DNA of 32,465 nt from a virus. A model generated the notes under the pieces. It made no database searches. It saw only the letters and a list, made by a program, of their open reading frames with translations, and had not been told where the DNA came from. The stretch is taken from positions 1-32,465 of the IMG/VR virus record IMGVR_UViG_3300044948_000563. One strand, 5' to 3'. The translations under genes were made by a program, and so were the position numbers. Every line of letters begins with the position of its first letter. Positions within the stretch are counted from its first letter, which is position 1. This document shows positions 1 to 8,249 of the stretch, in pieces.

Positions 1-239
1 CTACTATATTTACGTTTAGCAATCCTATTAACAGCGGCAACTAGTATTTCATAAGCTATATCATAAGCTTCTATGTGCTGCTTAGTATTTCTGTATACGT
101 TTACCTTTAAAGCATCGTAAGATAGATCCAAAATAGTAGTACGAGTATCTAGTTCTTTTCTGAAATCTTTTTTAAGTATCTCAAGTAACTCAGGCTGGGT
201 ATCAGCAATTATATCATCTAAAGTTACTTTTATAGCCAT
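1..239 (-). CDS. Hypothetical phage structural-region protein, partial (C-terminus outside the window)
   Basis: The reading frame starts at ATG 239 and runs off the left edge, giving 79 codons. It begins MAIKVTLDDIIADTQPELLE. The start overlaps the stop codon of the connector gene by one base (TAATG), so the two are probably translationally coupled. Its place after the connector in an HK97-like order suggests a head-tail joining or tail-completion protein, but no family is recognised from this fragment. Confidence 0.75.
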   Translation of the reverse strand, partial: MAIKVTLDDIIADTQPELLEILKKDFRKELDTRTTILDLSYDALKVNVYRNTKQHIEAYDIAYEILVAAVNRIAKRKYS

Positions 240-814
240 TATGTATAATCCGCCACATACTGGTCCAGTACGCGCTTGATGTGTGCTGGAAAGTTAGTAT
301 TCATAATATACTCTAACTGTACGCTGCCGCCTGCACCAGGCGATTTGTTGTTGTGTACAGAGCCGTCATTTTTACGGTAGTAAGTAACTAAGTCTAATGC
401 GGCTAGTTTTAAGTCTTCGGGTACGGTTTCGTAGCCTGCGAAATAAGTAACAATGTAACCGTTTACTAATTGCGGAAACCCATCTTTGCTTAATGCAACT
501 ACGCTATCGTCCGCAGTATCTAATACCCAATCACTGAACTCGGTTAGGTTTGCGTATGTTTGTCCGTAGTCTGTGCTTTTTTCAACCGATAAAATTTGTA
601 CAACTGGAGCTTCTTTTAGAAGTAGTTTTTCGAATCCGCCTGACGTCTTTTGTACTAACGGTTCGTCGTAGTAATCAACAAAAGTTCTGCGGCAATAAGT
701 TTTAATTAACTCTGAGATTTTTGGTATTAACAGGTCTATTTCTGAGTCTTGATTAGTACTAGATATACCTGCGTAAGTTTTATATTCTGCTTTTGTTATA
801 AGGTTCTTACCCAT
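239..814 (-). CDS. Head-tail connector protein, gp6-like
   Basis: This 191-aa protein is probably an adaptor that joins the portal ring to the tail. The motif LITKAEYKTYAGISSTNQDS, the following helix DLLIPKISELIKTYCRRTF and the late stretch KLAALDLVTYYRKNDGS match the usual layout of phage gp6-like connector proteins. A longer frame opens at 847, but the start at 814 is preferred because AAAGGGG lies about 7 bases upstream, the same leader used by the capsid gene. It follows the capsid gene, as expected for an HK97-type head module. Confidence 0.75.
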   Translation of the reverse strand: MGKNLITKAEYKTYAGISSTNQDSEIDLLIPKISELIKTYCRRTFVDYYDEPLVQKTSGGFEKLLLKEAPVVQILSVEKSTDYGQTYANLTEFSDWVLDTADDSVVALSKDGFPQLVNGYIVTYFAGYETVPEDLKLAALDLVTYYRKNDGSVHNNKSPGAGGSVQLEYIMNTNFPAHIKRVLDQYVADYT

Positions 815-893
815 ATATACCCCTTTTTGTCTTTTATAAGAGCTCATAAAGCCCTTATAAAAGACAAGGAACCGAAGTTCCTTGTCAAATAGA

Positions 894-2810
894 TTAAGCT
901 ACGTAACGTAGAGCTGAAACGCCAGCACCTAGGTTAGTTGTAACTTGAGTCATACCAGTACGTAGACTTGCAACCATAACTTTACGTTGTGTTTCAACTA
1001 AGTCTTGTGTGTCGATACGCAGACCGCGTTGGTTACCAACAATGAAGTTACCTGGGTTGAATACGATAGCACCAGCAGTACCGGCACCCTTGTCTTCAAA
1101 TTCAGCAGATACTAGAACTGGAGTATTACCAACTGCACCAATTTGGCCAGTTAGAACTGTAGCGCTTGTACCAACTTTATCCATTGTTTGGAAGATTGGA
1201 TCTTCTAACAGGTCGTAGTAATTTTCTGTGCTTACGATGTAAACTAGTTCGCTTGGGTCTAGGCCCCATGCACCTAGGTCACGACGCATAGCTTGTAGCT
1301 TAGCAACAGTCATTTTAGCAGCGTCAGAGATATCTAGAGTTACGGCGCTTACTGCATCATAAGCAACTAGACCTTTAACTGGATCACTACCGCTGTTTGT
1401 ACCACGTAGCATAGCGCGGTCAACTGCGCGAGCAACACGACGGATCATAGCGTCACGAACAACAGGCAGAATAGCCAGCAAGCTGTCTTCTTCTTCTTCG
1501 TAAGCCATGTATTCGTTTGTAGCAACTTTGTACGCGTTCAGAGTAATTTCTTTTAACGCGTGTGTTTCTGTGTTACCAGCTGAAGCGGTTGTACCGAATG
1601 CTGTGTTAGCCATCCATGTAGCAACACCAGCTTCTGGGTTCACAGGAATAGTCATAACGTTAGTTTGCATTGCAATGTTGCGCAGGTTAGGAGCAACAAC
1701 TAAACGACGGCGAACTTCGTTTTCCATGTTCAGGCTAACTTCTAGTTCCCAAGTTGCGCTTGGAACGTGAGCACCATACTTTTCAACCATTTGACGGCCG
1801 AACTTGGTACCTTCTAGACCTTTACCAGCAGCTTTTGCTAGCAGAACAGCCTTTTCTTTGTCAGCATAAGACATTTCACCGGCTTTGCCATCTGTGAATT
1901 GCATACGTGACTTAGTAATAGCTTCTAGCTCTTTTGACTTTTCAGCCAGAGCAGCTTCTAGACCGGCTAGAGCAGACTTGCTGGTTTCAGCTTGTGCTTC
2001 TAGGCGCTTTTCAACTTCGGCTAGCAGCTTTTCAGCACCAGTTTCAGTTGGAGTAACAGCAGCAACAGCAGCTTTTACGCGTGCATCGAATTCGGCGTCA
2101 GCCTTTTCTTTAGCAGCTTTTTCTGCAGCAGCTTTTTCTTGAGCAGCTAACAGGGACTTAGTGGCTTGCTCAGCGGCAGCGGCCATCATCTTTTGTAGTT
2201 CTTCTGGAGTCATTTCCAATTCCTTCTTAATATCGCTCTTTGCTTCGCCGGAGGCTTCTAGCCCTTTAGCTGAGTCGCTTGGGGTAGCAAATTGCATTTT
2301 GAAACTCTTAAATTCTTCGGCCGTATCAAACGCCTTAGAAAGACTAAATAGTGTATTTTGATTTGCTGGTACAGACACAACTGAGATTTCGTGTAGTTCC
2401 AGTTCTTTTACAACAAACAGCTCTAAGGCTGAATTATATTCCGCATCAACGATACGGAAACCAATGCTAAAGGCGGTTAGCACGCCGTCTTTTACAAGAT
2501 TAAAAACATCTTCAGCTGCTGCAGAAATTCTTGCTTTTACATACAAGCCTTTCTCGTCAACGCGGTGATCTGTCATTCGTCCAACCGGCTCTTCATGGTC
2601 GTGGTAAGCAAGAATTACTGGATTTTTCAAGTAATTCTCGATGCCCTTTTCCCACACGCTAGCTGGAACAATGTCACCGTGTCTGTCAACGTCATTAGTT
2701 GAAGCATAACCTTCGATGGTTACGCTATCAATCTTGCCGTCAGCAGTTGGTAGAGGTTCACTCTTAGTAAAAGAACTGTTTAAAAACAGCACTTTATTTT
2801 TATCTACCAT
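894..2810 (-). CDS. Fused prohead protease and HK97-fold major capsid protein
   Basis: The 638-aa product has three parts. Residues 1 to about 165 are a prohead protease of the S78 type, with likely catalytic His70 (AYHDHEEPVGR) and Ser115 (FSIGF) and the motif ELHEISVVSVPAN. Residues about 200-305 are Ala/Glu/Lys-rich coiled coil, like an HK97 delta scaffold. Residues about 306-638 are the capsid domain (MENEVRRRLVVAPNLRNIA, NPGNFIVGNQRGLRI). In HK97 itself protease and capsid are separate genes; here they share one frame. The start has AAAGGGG 5 bases upstream. An internal start at 2213 could also make the capsid part alone. Confidence 0.93.
   Translation of the reverse strand: MVDKNKVLFLNSSFTKSEPLPTADGKIDSVTIEGYASTNDVDRHGDIVPASVWEKGIENYLKNPVILAYHDHEEPVGRMTDHRVDEKGLYVKARISAAAEDVFNLVKDGVLTAFSIGFRIVDAEYNSALELFVVKELELHEISVVSVPANQNTLFSLSKAFDTAEEFKSFKMQFATPSDSAKGLEASGEAKSDIKKELEMTPEELQKMMAAAAEQATKSLLAAQEKAAAEKAAKEKADAEFDARVKAAVAAVTPTETGAEKLLAEVEKRLEAQAETSKSALAGLEAALAEKSKELEAITKSRMQFTDGKAGEMSYADKEKAVLLAKAAGKGLEGTKFGRQMVEKYGAHVPSATWELEVSLNMENEVRRRLVVAPNLRNIAMQTNVMTIPVNPEAGVATWMANTAFGTTASAGNTETHALKEITLNAYKVATNEYMAYEEEEDSLLAILPVVRDAMIRRVARAVDRAMLRGTNSGSDPVKGLVAYDAVSAVTLDISDAAKMTVAKLQAMRRDLGAWGLDPSELVYIVSTENYYDLLEDPIFQTMDKVGTSATVLTGQIGAVGNTPVLVSAEFEDKGAGTAGAIVFNPGNFIVGNQRGLRIDTQDLVETQRKVMVASLRTGMTQVTTNLGAGVSALRYVA
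2211..2228 (-). promoter_or_regulatory. Possible internal ribosome-binding site and start for separate capsid protein
   Basis: AAGAAGG lies 8 bases before an in-frame ATG at 2213. Starting there would give a 439-aa scaffold plus capsid protein (MTPEELQKMM) without the protease. The start falls exactly where the protease domain ends and the coiled coil begins. This would let the phage make many capsid subunits per protease. It is an inference from spacing and position. Confidence 0.5.
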
Positions 2811-2824
2811 AATACCCCTTTGTG

Positions 2825-4009
2825 TTATTCCTTAGCGGAGGCGGGTCGTCCTCCAGTACTAGGATTTGCGGCTGAACCTGCAATATTTGCAGGAATTCGT
2901 AAATCATCATTACCAGTTATTGCACTATAGCGTAGTTCTTCACGAGCTTCGTTTGGTGTAATAATACCAGCATTAACTAAAGTGCTGTGGTACTGGGCAA
3001 TGTCTTTTAGCTCAGGCTGCAAGGCACTAACGGAGCTAGTAATAGCTTCTACGTCGTAACCAAAGTAACGCTCTACTGCACTAATAAACTTACGATTAAT
3101 TGGTAGTACTGTTTCTAAATAGAACAGACGTAAGTTAGGCGAGATGTTAGCATTATTACCACCTTCTAGTAAGATAGGCGGTACACCGATTGCTTGTGTG
3201 ATTTTTTCGCCATGAGTTTTAATCGACTGATCAAAATCCATGTCTTTGAAATTTGTTTGTGCTAGTGCGTGTGGTTTTAAGCCCGAATCCAAAATAACTG
3301 GACGCTTGGCACCTAGCTTTGTATTGTATTTTTGTAACCAGTACTGAATGGTCTTTTCTTTGGCGACTTGTGATAGGGTATTATCTGTTGTAAGTACTAA
3401 GCCAAATATAGCTCCGTTATCAAAGAAACTTTCCTGAAACTGCTGCATTGAGTACAGGATGTTAACAGAACGCTCAGCAGCTTGTAGGCGACTAGCACCA
3501 CGATAAATACTGTCTGAACTCAAATCACGAAAGTAGAATACTTCGTTTTCTGCAAAATCAACTGCACCGTTGTAACGGAAGCCACGAATAAATGTTTTTG
3601 AGTCTGTTAAGATCTCTACGCTTGCGGCTGGCAGGTGGTACATAAAAGTACCGTCAAAATGCACAAACGCGTTACCTTCTAGGATAAAGTCTGTGAACAG
3701 TGCAGTACGAAAATCTTGTGCGCTTTGGTACGGGTTAGGGCGAAAGTTAAGTAGTGTATTAAGCGTCTTTTGACGAATACCAACTACAACCCCATCATGT
3801 ACTTTGTCTTTAATATCGTAGTCCAGTGAACTACAAGCAGAAGCCAACATATTAACAGGTCTGTTAACTGACTCCAGCTTTTTAAATGCTTGTGTGTAAG
3901 CGATTTTAGCAACTGTTCCAACTTGGGAACCTTCGCCTTCTGCAATTCGTGTTTGTGCAGGGTTTAGCTTCTCACGAAACCAATCAGCACTTTTTGTAAA
4001 TATATTCAT
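2825..4009 (-). CDS. Phage portal protein, HK97 family
   Basis: The 394-aa protein is the dodecameric portal through which DNA enters and leaves the head. It shows the usual order: N-terminal helix (KSADWFREKL), central body (YQSAQDFRTALFTDFILEGNAF, then FRYNGAVDFAENEVFYFRDL), the segment FKDMDFDQSIKTHGEKITQAIGVPPILL typical of HK97-type portals, and the C-terminal region NAGIITPNEAREELRY. AGGGAA lies shortly before the start. It sits between the HNH gene and the protease-capsid gene. Confidence 0.93.
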   Translation of the reverse strand: MNIFTKSADWFREKLNPAQTRIAEGEGSQVGTVAKIAYTQAFKKLESVNRPVNMLASACSSLDYDIKDKVHDGVVVGIRQKTLNTLLNFRPNPYQSAQDFRTALFTDFILEGNAFVHFDGTFMYHLPAASVEILTDSKTFIRGFRYNGAVDFAENEVFYFRDLSSDSIYRGASRLQAAERSVNILYSMQQFQESFFDNGAIFGLVLTTDNTLSQVAKEKTIQYWLQKYNTKLGAKRPVILDSGLKPHALAQTNFKDMDFDQSIKTHGEKITQAIGVPPILLEGGNNANISPNLRLFYLETVLPINRKFISAVERYFGYDVEAITSSVSALQPELKDIAQYHSTLVNAGIITPNEAREELRYSAITGNDDLRIPANIAGSAANPSTGGRPASAKE

Positions 4010-4017
4010 CGTGTTCC

Positions 4018-4449
4018 CTATATAAATCTTGAGAACAGTGAGATGTGATTAGAAGCAACTACGGAACGCTCACCTGAAACGTGCTTTTCCCGCTGTAGGT
4101 CAATCCAACGTTGCTGCTTAGGTTCTGAGCCAACTGCAGGAGCTTTACCGTATACGGCGTGTAGTGCTACGTGATGGGGATTACATAGGGTGTAAACCTT
4201 TTCATATAACTCAATTTTATGCTCTGCAATAAATTCATCACGAACAGCTAAAATGCCTTCGTCAGTTGAGATATCGTAACCGTTTCTGTCGGCCCACGTT
4301 TCTAAGAGTATTGTTATCGAATGTAAGTGGTGTAGTTCCAAATCTTTTGTGCTGTCACAAATAAAGCACTCGGATTTTTTATCGTATGCCGCCTTCGCTC
4401 TGTCGCGAACCCACTTAACCGGGATACGTTTGTTTGTGTTCTTGGCCAT
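4018..4449 (-). CDS. HNH endonuclease next to the portal gene
   Basis: The 143-aa protein has a CxxC pair (SECFICDS), then LELHHLHSI and a later CNPHHVALH, which together form an HNH nuclease with a zinc-binding site. HNH genes next to terminase genes are common, and several are needed with the terminase for packaging cuts. A free-standing homing nuclease is the alternative. It precedes the portal gene by 8 bases and has its own upstream promoter, needed because the GIY-YIG gene separates it from terL. Confidence 0.8.
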   Translation of the reverse strand: MAKNTNKRIPVKWVRDRAKAAYDKKSECFICDSTKDLELHHLHSITILLETWADRNGYDISTDEGILAVRDEFIAEHKIELYEKVYTLCNPHHVALHAVYGKAPAVGSEPKQQRWIDLQREKHVSGERSVVASNHISLFSRFI

Positions 4450-4479
4450 TTTTTATTTGGACCTTCTGAGATTACTAGT

Positions 4480-4508
4480 ATTATACATGGTTAGCACAAA
4501 AAAGTCAA
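4480..4508 (-). promoter_or_regulatory. Sigma-70-type promoter for the HNH-portal-capsid operon
   Basis: Reading the minus strand: TTGACT, 17-base spacer, TATAAT, ending about 30 bases before the HNH start. Confidence 0.6.
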
Positions 4509-4543
4509 TACCCGAATTTTTGTTGCAGGTCACACATTTTAAC

Positions 4544-4572
4544 TTGAATATTCGGCCGTAATCGAGTATAAT
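4544..4572 (+). promoter_or_regulatory. Sigma-70-type promoter for the GIY-YIG gene
   Basis: TTGAAT, 17-base spacer, TATAAT, 20 bases before the ATG at 4593. It is divergent from the HNH promoter. Confidence 0.6.
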
Positions 4573-4592
4573 ATAATTTTACGGGAAAACTC

Positions 4593-5174
4593 ATGGCCTC
4601 AGGAATATATAGATTAACGTTTAGTTCGGGTAAATACTACATTGGTAAATCACTGGACTTGGAAACCAGATGGAAGCAGCACTTTAATAAATTTGCCACT
4701 GGCAAAGCGGCGCGACCAATGCAAGTTGAGTACGATCGTTGTGGACTACCAAAAACAGAAGTACTGATCTACTGCCACAAAGACCACATCGACATTCTAG
4801 AAGAGCTCTTAATTGATCAGGAGAAAAGCCTGGATATGTTAAACACTACTTACCCAGAAGTAGATCGCACAGACGAAGTAGCCATTCTTATCAACAAAAG
4901 TCGTGAGCTCCTACACTTAAGCACACTGCAACACTTGCAAATTATTCACAGTGCTCAGGATGAAATAGACGCAGCAGCCGAAAAGCAAGCCGAAGCCGAG
5001 GAAAAAGTAGTGGAATATCAAACCAAAGGTTACATCCTAGACCAAGACTATACAGATGCGGTTGATGCAGCACAAGGCTGGTGCGATAAGTATCGTGAAG
5101 CCCAAGACGAACTAAAGCGACTTGAAAAATTGAACTGGTTTGACCGACTTTTTAATTACAAGGTATATGTATAA
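4593..5174 (+). CDS. GIY-YIG nuclease with C-terminal coiled coil (likely free-standing homing endonuclease)
   Basis: This 193-aa protein has a GIY-YIG domain at residues 3 to about 90: SGIYRL, then KYYIGKS, a likely catalytic Arg26 in LETRWKQH, and the acidic helix LEELLIDQEK. Residues about 115-185 are predicted coiled coil (many Glu, Gln and Ala). It is the only plus-strand gene in a minus-strand late operon and its 3' end overlaps terL by 19 bases, both typical of an inserted mobile nuclease gene. It has its own promoter but only a weak ribosome site. Confidence 0.85.
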   Translation: MASGIYRLTFSSGKYYIGKSLDLETRWKQHFNKFATGKAARPMQVEYDRCGLPKTEVLIYCHKDHIDILEELLIDQEKSLDMLNTTYPEVDRTDEVAILINKSRELLHLSTLQHLQIIHSAQDEIDAAAEKQAEAEEKVVEYQTKGYILDQDYTDAVDAAQGWCDKYREAQDELKRLEKLNWFDRLFNYKVYV

Positions 5175-6442
5175 AGAGCATAACGAATCGCATCAGCCAT
5201 GTGAGAGTAGTCATCATGCTTTGGACGTTCTTTCTGTAAGCCTTCTTTGGTATCCCAGCGATACTGGTCAAACACCGCTAGTGCGTGTGTGCAGTGAGGA
5301 GTTACCTTTAGGCGACCTTGAGCCACCAGTGTTTGCACATATGCAATTCCGGGTAAGACATCCTTTTTAGCCTTGGTTGATGCCAAGTCGTAGATATAAG
5401 CCAGGTCACTGGCAAACTGTGCGGCGGCACTATCAATAAAGATAGTTTCCACGCCCCACTTTGCACACAACTCACGGAACTGTTCTGCGTGCTGTGCAGT
5501 AGTGGCTTCGTTGGCCAAGTATTCATCAACTATCCAAAACACATCACTAACAGCATCGTAGATAATTACCACAAAAGCAGTATAGTCACGATAACCAGGA
5601 TCACAGCCAGCAATAGCTTCGCCAATCAAATCAGGCGGCATTTCACACACATCTGTTTCAGCTAAGCTATAAATCTGACCCTCAAACACTGTAAAACTGG
5701 CAAGGTATTCTTGTTCAAATTCAGCTTTACTCATAGCACGACGAGCTTCGGCAACATCCGACTCAGCCATGCGAGTGTTTTCGGTGTAGTCAGCTTGTAA
5801 TGAGACCCACTCTGGAAAGTTAGGATCAAATCCACGTTGCCAAAATTGAGAGAACCAGTTGTTACGACCACGCGGCGTCGAAATAAAAATCGCTTTGGCA
5901 TTGGGCTTGTCTAGAGTAGGACGTAGCGCAACGTTAAACGCAGCTTCACCATCTTCACCAAGCGCAGCTTCGTCAAAAATAATTAGATCATAGCTGCGAC
6001 CAACGCAACTATCCACAGTGCTCAGCGAACCCATGCGAATGGTCGATCCATTTTCCAGCTCAATAATCTTGTCTTTTAAGTTATCACGGGCCACTTCTAA
6101 GTCAAAGTGCTTGATCAGCTTGCGTTGTAGCTCAAAAGAGATCCCCGACAAGTTATAGTTGGGTGACATGATAAGGACGTTGGATCCTGGTACCAGGCTC
6201 ACTAATTGACCAACCACGTTGGCAATGTAAGTCTTGCCCAATCGACGCGCTAGCGCGGCGCAAACAAAACGGTACTTGGGATCGTTGACTGCGTTGATTA
6301 GTGCGATTTGTGGTCGGTTGATCGAATCCCAAATGCCTAAAAGTTTAAGGTAATTGGTGATAGGCAGCTTAATAAACCTGCGATCTGCTGGAAACTCTAC
6401 AATATGTTCGCGCTCTACGTCTGGTCTGCTAATAGTTAACAT
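5156..6442 (-). CDS. terL: Terminase large subunit (ATPase and nuclease)
   Basis: The 428-aa packaging motor has Walker A ALARRLGKTY (residues 63-72), Walker B LIIFDEAA (Asp157-Glu158) and the coupling motif ISTPRG (about 188-192). The C-terminal RNase H-like nuclease follows, with acidic residues in IAGCDPGY (Asp281), IFIDSAA (Asp337) and SHMADAIRY (Asp417). The start overlaps the terS stop by one base (TAATG). The downstream end converges on the GIY-YIG gene. Confidence 0.96.
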   Translation of the reverse strand: MLTISRPDVEREHIVEFPADRRFIKLPITNYLKLLGIWDSINRPQIALINAVNDPKYRFVCAALARRLGKTYIANVVGQLVSLVPGSNVLIMSPNYNLSGISFELQRKLIKHFDLEVARDNLKDKIIELENGSTIRMGSLSTVDSCVGRSYDLIIFDEAALGEDGEAAFNVALRPTLDKPNAKAIFISTPRGRNNWFSQFWQRGFDPNFPEWVSLQADYTENTRMAESDVAEARRAMSKAEFEQEYLASFTVFEGQIYSLAETDVCEMPPDLIGEAIAGCDPGYRDYTAFVVIIYDAVSDVFWIVDEYLANEATTAQHAEQFRELCAKWGVETIFIDSAAAQFASDLAYIYDLASTKAKKDVLPGIAYVQTLVAQGRLKVTPHCTHALAVFDQYRWDTKEGLQKERPKHDDYSHMADAIRYALYTYTL

Positions 6443-6918
6443 TAAACGCCGTCTCCACTAATCAGCTTTGAAATAAGGCTAGAATACTTGCTTCCATCCA
6501 AGCCCTCATTGATCTGCACGTTAACTTGCTTTTGTGGACCGCTGGGTGATGCACGCAGCTTTTCTAACTGAATTTCACGGTCTAGTAAGTCCATGCTCAT
6601 CTTATGCGATATTTGTAGCAGTTCAGCAATGTCTTTGGTCGATCCAGTGCCGGCCTCATGCAGCTCTTGGAACTTTTGTTTGATAAGTGCATCCATGGCT
6701 GCACGCATTTCAAACTTGTTGTTGAATCCAGTATCCATGAAAACGTGGTCGATGTACGCCTTGACCTCACGTCGGCTTAAAATTTCGGTTACCAAGTCGG
6801 GGGTGAGATCCAGCTCGTCAGCAACACGACGGGCGTCTTGCACTTGTAGGTAGCAATTGGCCACTTCCAGGGCTTCCGGGGCGATTTGCACAGTGCTTGC
6901 AGGTAGATTTTGTGTCAT
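6442..6918 (-). CDS. terS: Terminase small subunit (DNA recognition)
   Basis: The 158-aa protein directly precedes terL and is coupled to it. The N-terminal half has a helix-turn-helix-like stretch (VQDARRVADELDLTPDLVTEILSRREVKAYID split at the turn), the middle is helical (MRAAMDALIKQKFQELHEA), and the Gly/Ser-containing tail may contact the large subunit. It is assigned by position, size and HTH character, because small terminase sequences diverge strongly. AAAGGA lies 8 bases before the ATG. Confidence 0.75.
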   Translation of the reverse strand: MTQNLPASTVQIAPEALEVANCYLQVQDARRVADELDLTPDLVTEILSRREVKAYIDHVFMDTGFNNKFEMRAAMDALIKQKFQELHEAGTGSTKDIAELLQISHKMSMDLLDREIQLEKLRASPSGPQKQVNVQINEGLDGSKYSSLISKLISGDGV

Positions 6919-6937
6919 AGGTAGTTCCTTTGGGGTG

Positions 6938-6967
6938 ATTATAGCACGGGGGGTAGCGTGGACACAA
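6938..6967 (-). promoter_or_regulatory. Likely promoter of the terminase operon
   Basis: On the minus strand: TTGTGT, 18-base spacer, TATAAT. Transcription would start about 13 bases before the terS ATG, just leaving room for the AAAGGA ribosome site. Confidence 0.5.
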
Positions 6968-7233
6968 GTGTGGATTTGGGGTGGTTGGGGCGGTCCGGGA
7001 CGGTGGGGGCGGTTTGGTGCGGCTTAGGGTCGATTGTGATGTGTTGTGGCACCGTGAGTGTTTCTGAATTTTTTCTCATATAGGCCGCGTGTGGGTGGGC
7101 CCCCTGGCGTATGTGAATACTTTAGTCTACTAACCGCCCCAGTCTGTAATACTTTTGTTTGCAGAGCGATTTGTGAACCAAATAACTAATATGTAACAGT
7201 TTGTAACAATCCTAAAATTTTGTGTGAAAACTC
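6944..7233. other. Gene-free, G-rich strand-biased spacer beside terS
   Basis: The plus strand at about 6945-7020 is packed with G runs (GGGGTGG, GGGGCGG, GGGACGG, GGGGGCGG) and nearly lacks C runs. One GACCCTAA motif, in reverse, lies at 7024-7031. Further right are a CTTTTGTTTGCA-type repeat piece at about 7150-7163 and two direct TGTAACA copies near 7192-7208. A packaging (cos or pac) site is plausible by position, but no cohesive-end signature can be proved. Confidence 0.45.
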
Positions 7234-7261
7234 TTGCACAATGGCAAAACCCTGATATAAT
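7234..7261 (+). promoter_or_regulatory. Sigma-70-type promoter of the accessory region
   Basis: TTGCAC, 16-base spacer, TATAAT, 25 bases before the ATG at 7287. Confidence 0.6.
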
Positions 7262-7286
7262 AGATACATCGCAACAAGGAAACGAT

Positions 7287-7379
7287 ATGACGAAAAAAGA
7301 AATCATTGACGCTATTGGCTTTGCCGCTTGCATCGCTCTGCCCTTCGTGATATACTTTGCTTTTGTGATGAAACCTTAA
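7287..7379 (+). CDS. Tiny single-pass membrane protein (30 aa)
   Basis: The frame encodes a short charged start (MTKKEIIDA) and then one hydrophobic segment of about 18 residues (IGFAACIALPFVIYFAFV). AAGGAA lies 5 bases before the ATG and a good promoter lies just upstream, which is why it is called as a gene. The HTH gene starts 29 bases downstream and is probably on the same transcript. The function is unknown. Confidence 0.55.
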   Translation: MTKKEIIDAIGFAACIALPFVIYFAFVMKP

Positions 7380-7408
7380 TTAACCTTGACCTTTCAGGAG
7401 ATTCTAAA

Positions 7409-7732
7409 ATGACTGCTAAAACTGTGAACTATACCCCCGAGCAAACTGCCCAAATGGTTGCCGACTACCAAGCTGGCACAACTGTGGAAACCATCGCTGA
7501 AACACTGGGCAAGACTGTGCGCTCGGTTGTTGCCAAACTGTCGCGCGAAAAGGTTTACCAAGCCAAGACCTATAAAACCAAAACGGGCGAGGCCGTGGTT
7601 AAAAAGGATGAATTCGCAGACTACATTGCCCAAGCATTGGGCATGAATGAAGCTGATGCCGATTCGCTGACCAAGGCCAACAAAACTGCATTGAAAGCCA
7701 TTGCAGATTTCATCAAGGCTGAAAAGACCTGA
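7409..7732 (+). CDS. Small HTH DNA-binding protein, paralogue 1 of 4
   Basis: This 107-aa protein contains a likely helix-turn-helix at residues about 23-46 (TVETIAETLGKTVRSVVAKL), a Lys-rich middle (YKTKTGEAVVKKDEF) and a C-terminal helix pair (SLTKANKTALKAIADFI). Three other proteins in the window (from 11445, 12910 and 14856) share this layout, so the family was duplicated inside this phage. AGGAGA lies 8 bases before the chosen ATG; an upstream ATG at 7328 lacks such a site. Binding targets are unknown. Confidence 0.8.
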   Translation: MTAKTVNYTPEQTAQMVADYQAGTTVETIAETLGKTVRSVVAKLSREKVYQAKTYKTKTGEAVVKKDEFADYIAQALGMNEADADSLTKANKTALKAIADFIKAEKT

Positions 7733-7738
7733 TAGATT

Positions 7739-7758
7739 GTAGGGGCTTTGGCCCCTAC
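7739..7758 (+). terminator. Hairpin after HTH paralogue 1, possible weak terminator
   Basis: Eight base pairs (GTAGGGGC with GCCCCTAC) enclose a TTTG loop, but no U run follows. It lies between the HTH gene and the promoter of the next gene. Confidence 0.5.
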
Positions 7759-7784
7759 TCTTGCAACTGTGCTATAATACACCC

Positions 7785-7916
7785 ATGAACACAAATCAAT
7801 ACATTGTTTGGAATATGTCGGGCGCATACTATGATGCCCTCATGAATATGTGCCCTGGCTGGGTTTGGACAGATCAAGAATTTGAAGATTATTTTGCAAT
7901 GATGACAGGGGCATAA
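7785..7916 (+). CDS. Small hypothetical protein (43 aa), probably leaderless
   Basis: The frame encodes MNTNQYIVWNMSGAYYDALM and ends TGA-like acidic/aromatic (FEDYFAMMTGA). A perfect TATAAT at 7773-7778 ends 6 bases before the ATG, so transcription should start at or next to the start codon. No ribosome site is present. The zincin gene follows after one base. No family is recognised. Confidence 0.55.
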   Translation: MNTNQYIVWNMSGAYYDALMNMCPGWVWTDQEFEDYFAMMTGA

Positions 7917-7917
7917 C

Positions 7918-8238
7918 ATGAAACAATTTATTGATTATCTCCAGCTTAAAAAGCCCATTACACTCAGGATTATTCCACGTAAAAATTCAGAATGTGATGC
8001 TGAATATGAGGCAGAATATACAGAACGTGGCAAACTATGCGAACACGTTATTACTGTATATACAAAAAATCCAACACGTGATTTTGATGTATTGATTGCC
8101 CATGAATTAATCCATGCTTGGCAGGAAGAAAAGAAATTAACCGAAACTCACGGGCCTGCATTTATTAAACGTGCGCGCAAAATGGAAAAGGATTTTGGTT
8201 TGCGTGAAATTTATATTGATGGAATTGATGAGGAATGA
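7918..8238 (+). CDS. SprT-like zinc metalloprotease-fold protein
   Basis: The 106-aa protein carries HExxH in AHELIHAWQEE (His62, Glu63, His66) and a third probable zinc ligand, His78, in ETHGPAFIKRAR, the short spacing seen in SprT/zincin proteins. It is little more than the catalytic core. AGGGG lies 7 bases before the start. Its job may be cleavage of DNA-bound or host proteins, but that is inferred from family. A second zincin is encoded at 10559. Confidence 0.8.
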   Translation: MKQFIDYLQLKKPITLRIIPRKNSECDAEYEAEYTERGKLCEHVITVYTKNPTRDFDVLIAHELIHAWQEEKKLTETHGPAFIKRARKMEKDFGLREIYIDGIDEE

Positions 8239-8249
8239 ATACCAAGGTT

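Noticed and set aside
1009-2361. Plus-strand open frames opposite the capsid gene
   Set aside because: They have no ribosome sites, are low-complexity mirror images of the Ala/Glu-rich capsid gene, and lie antisense to a strongly supported protein.
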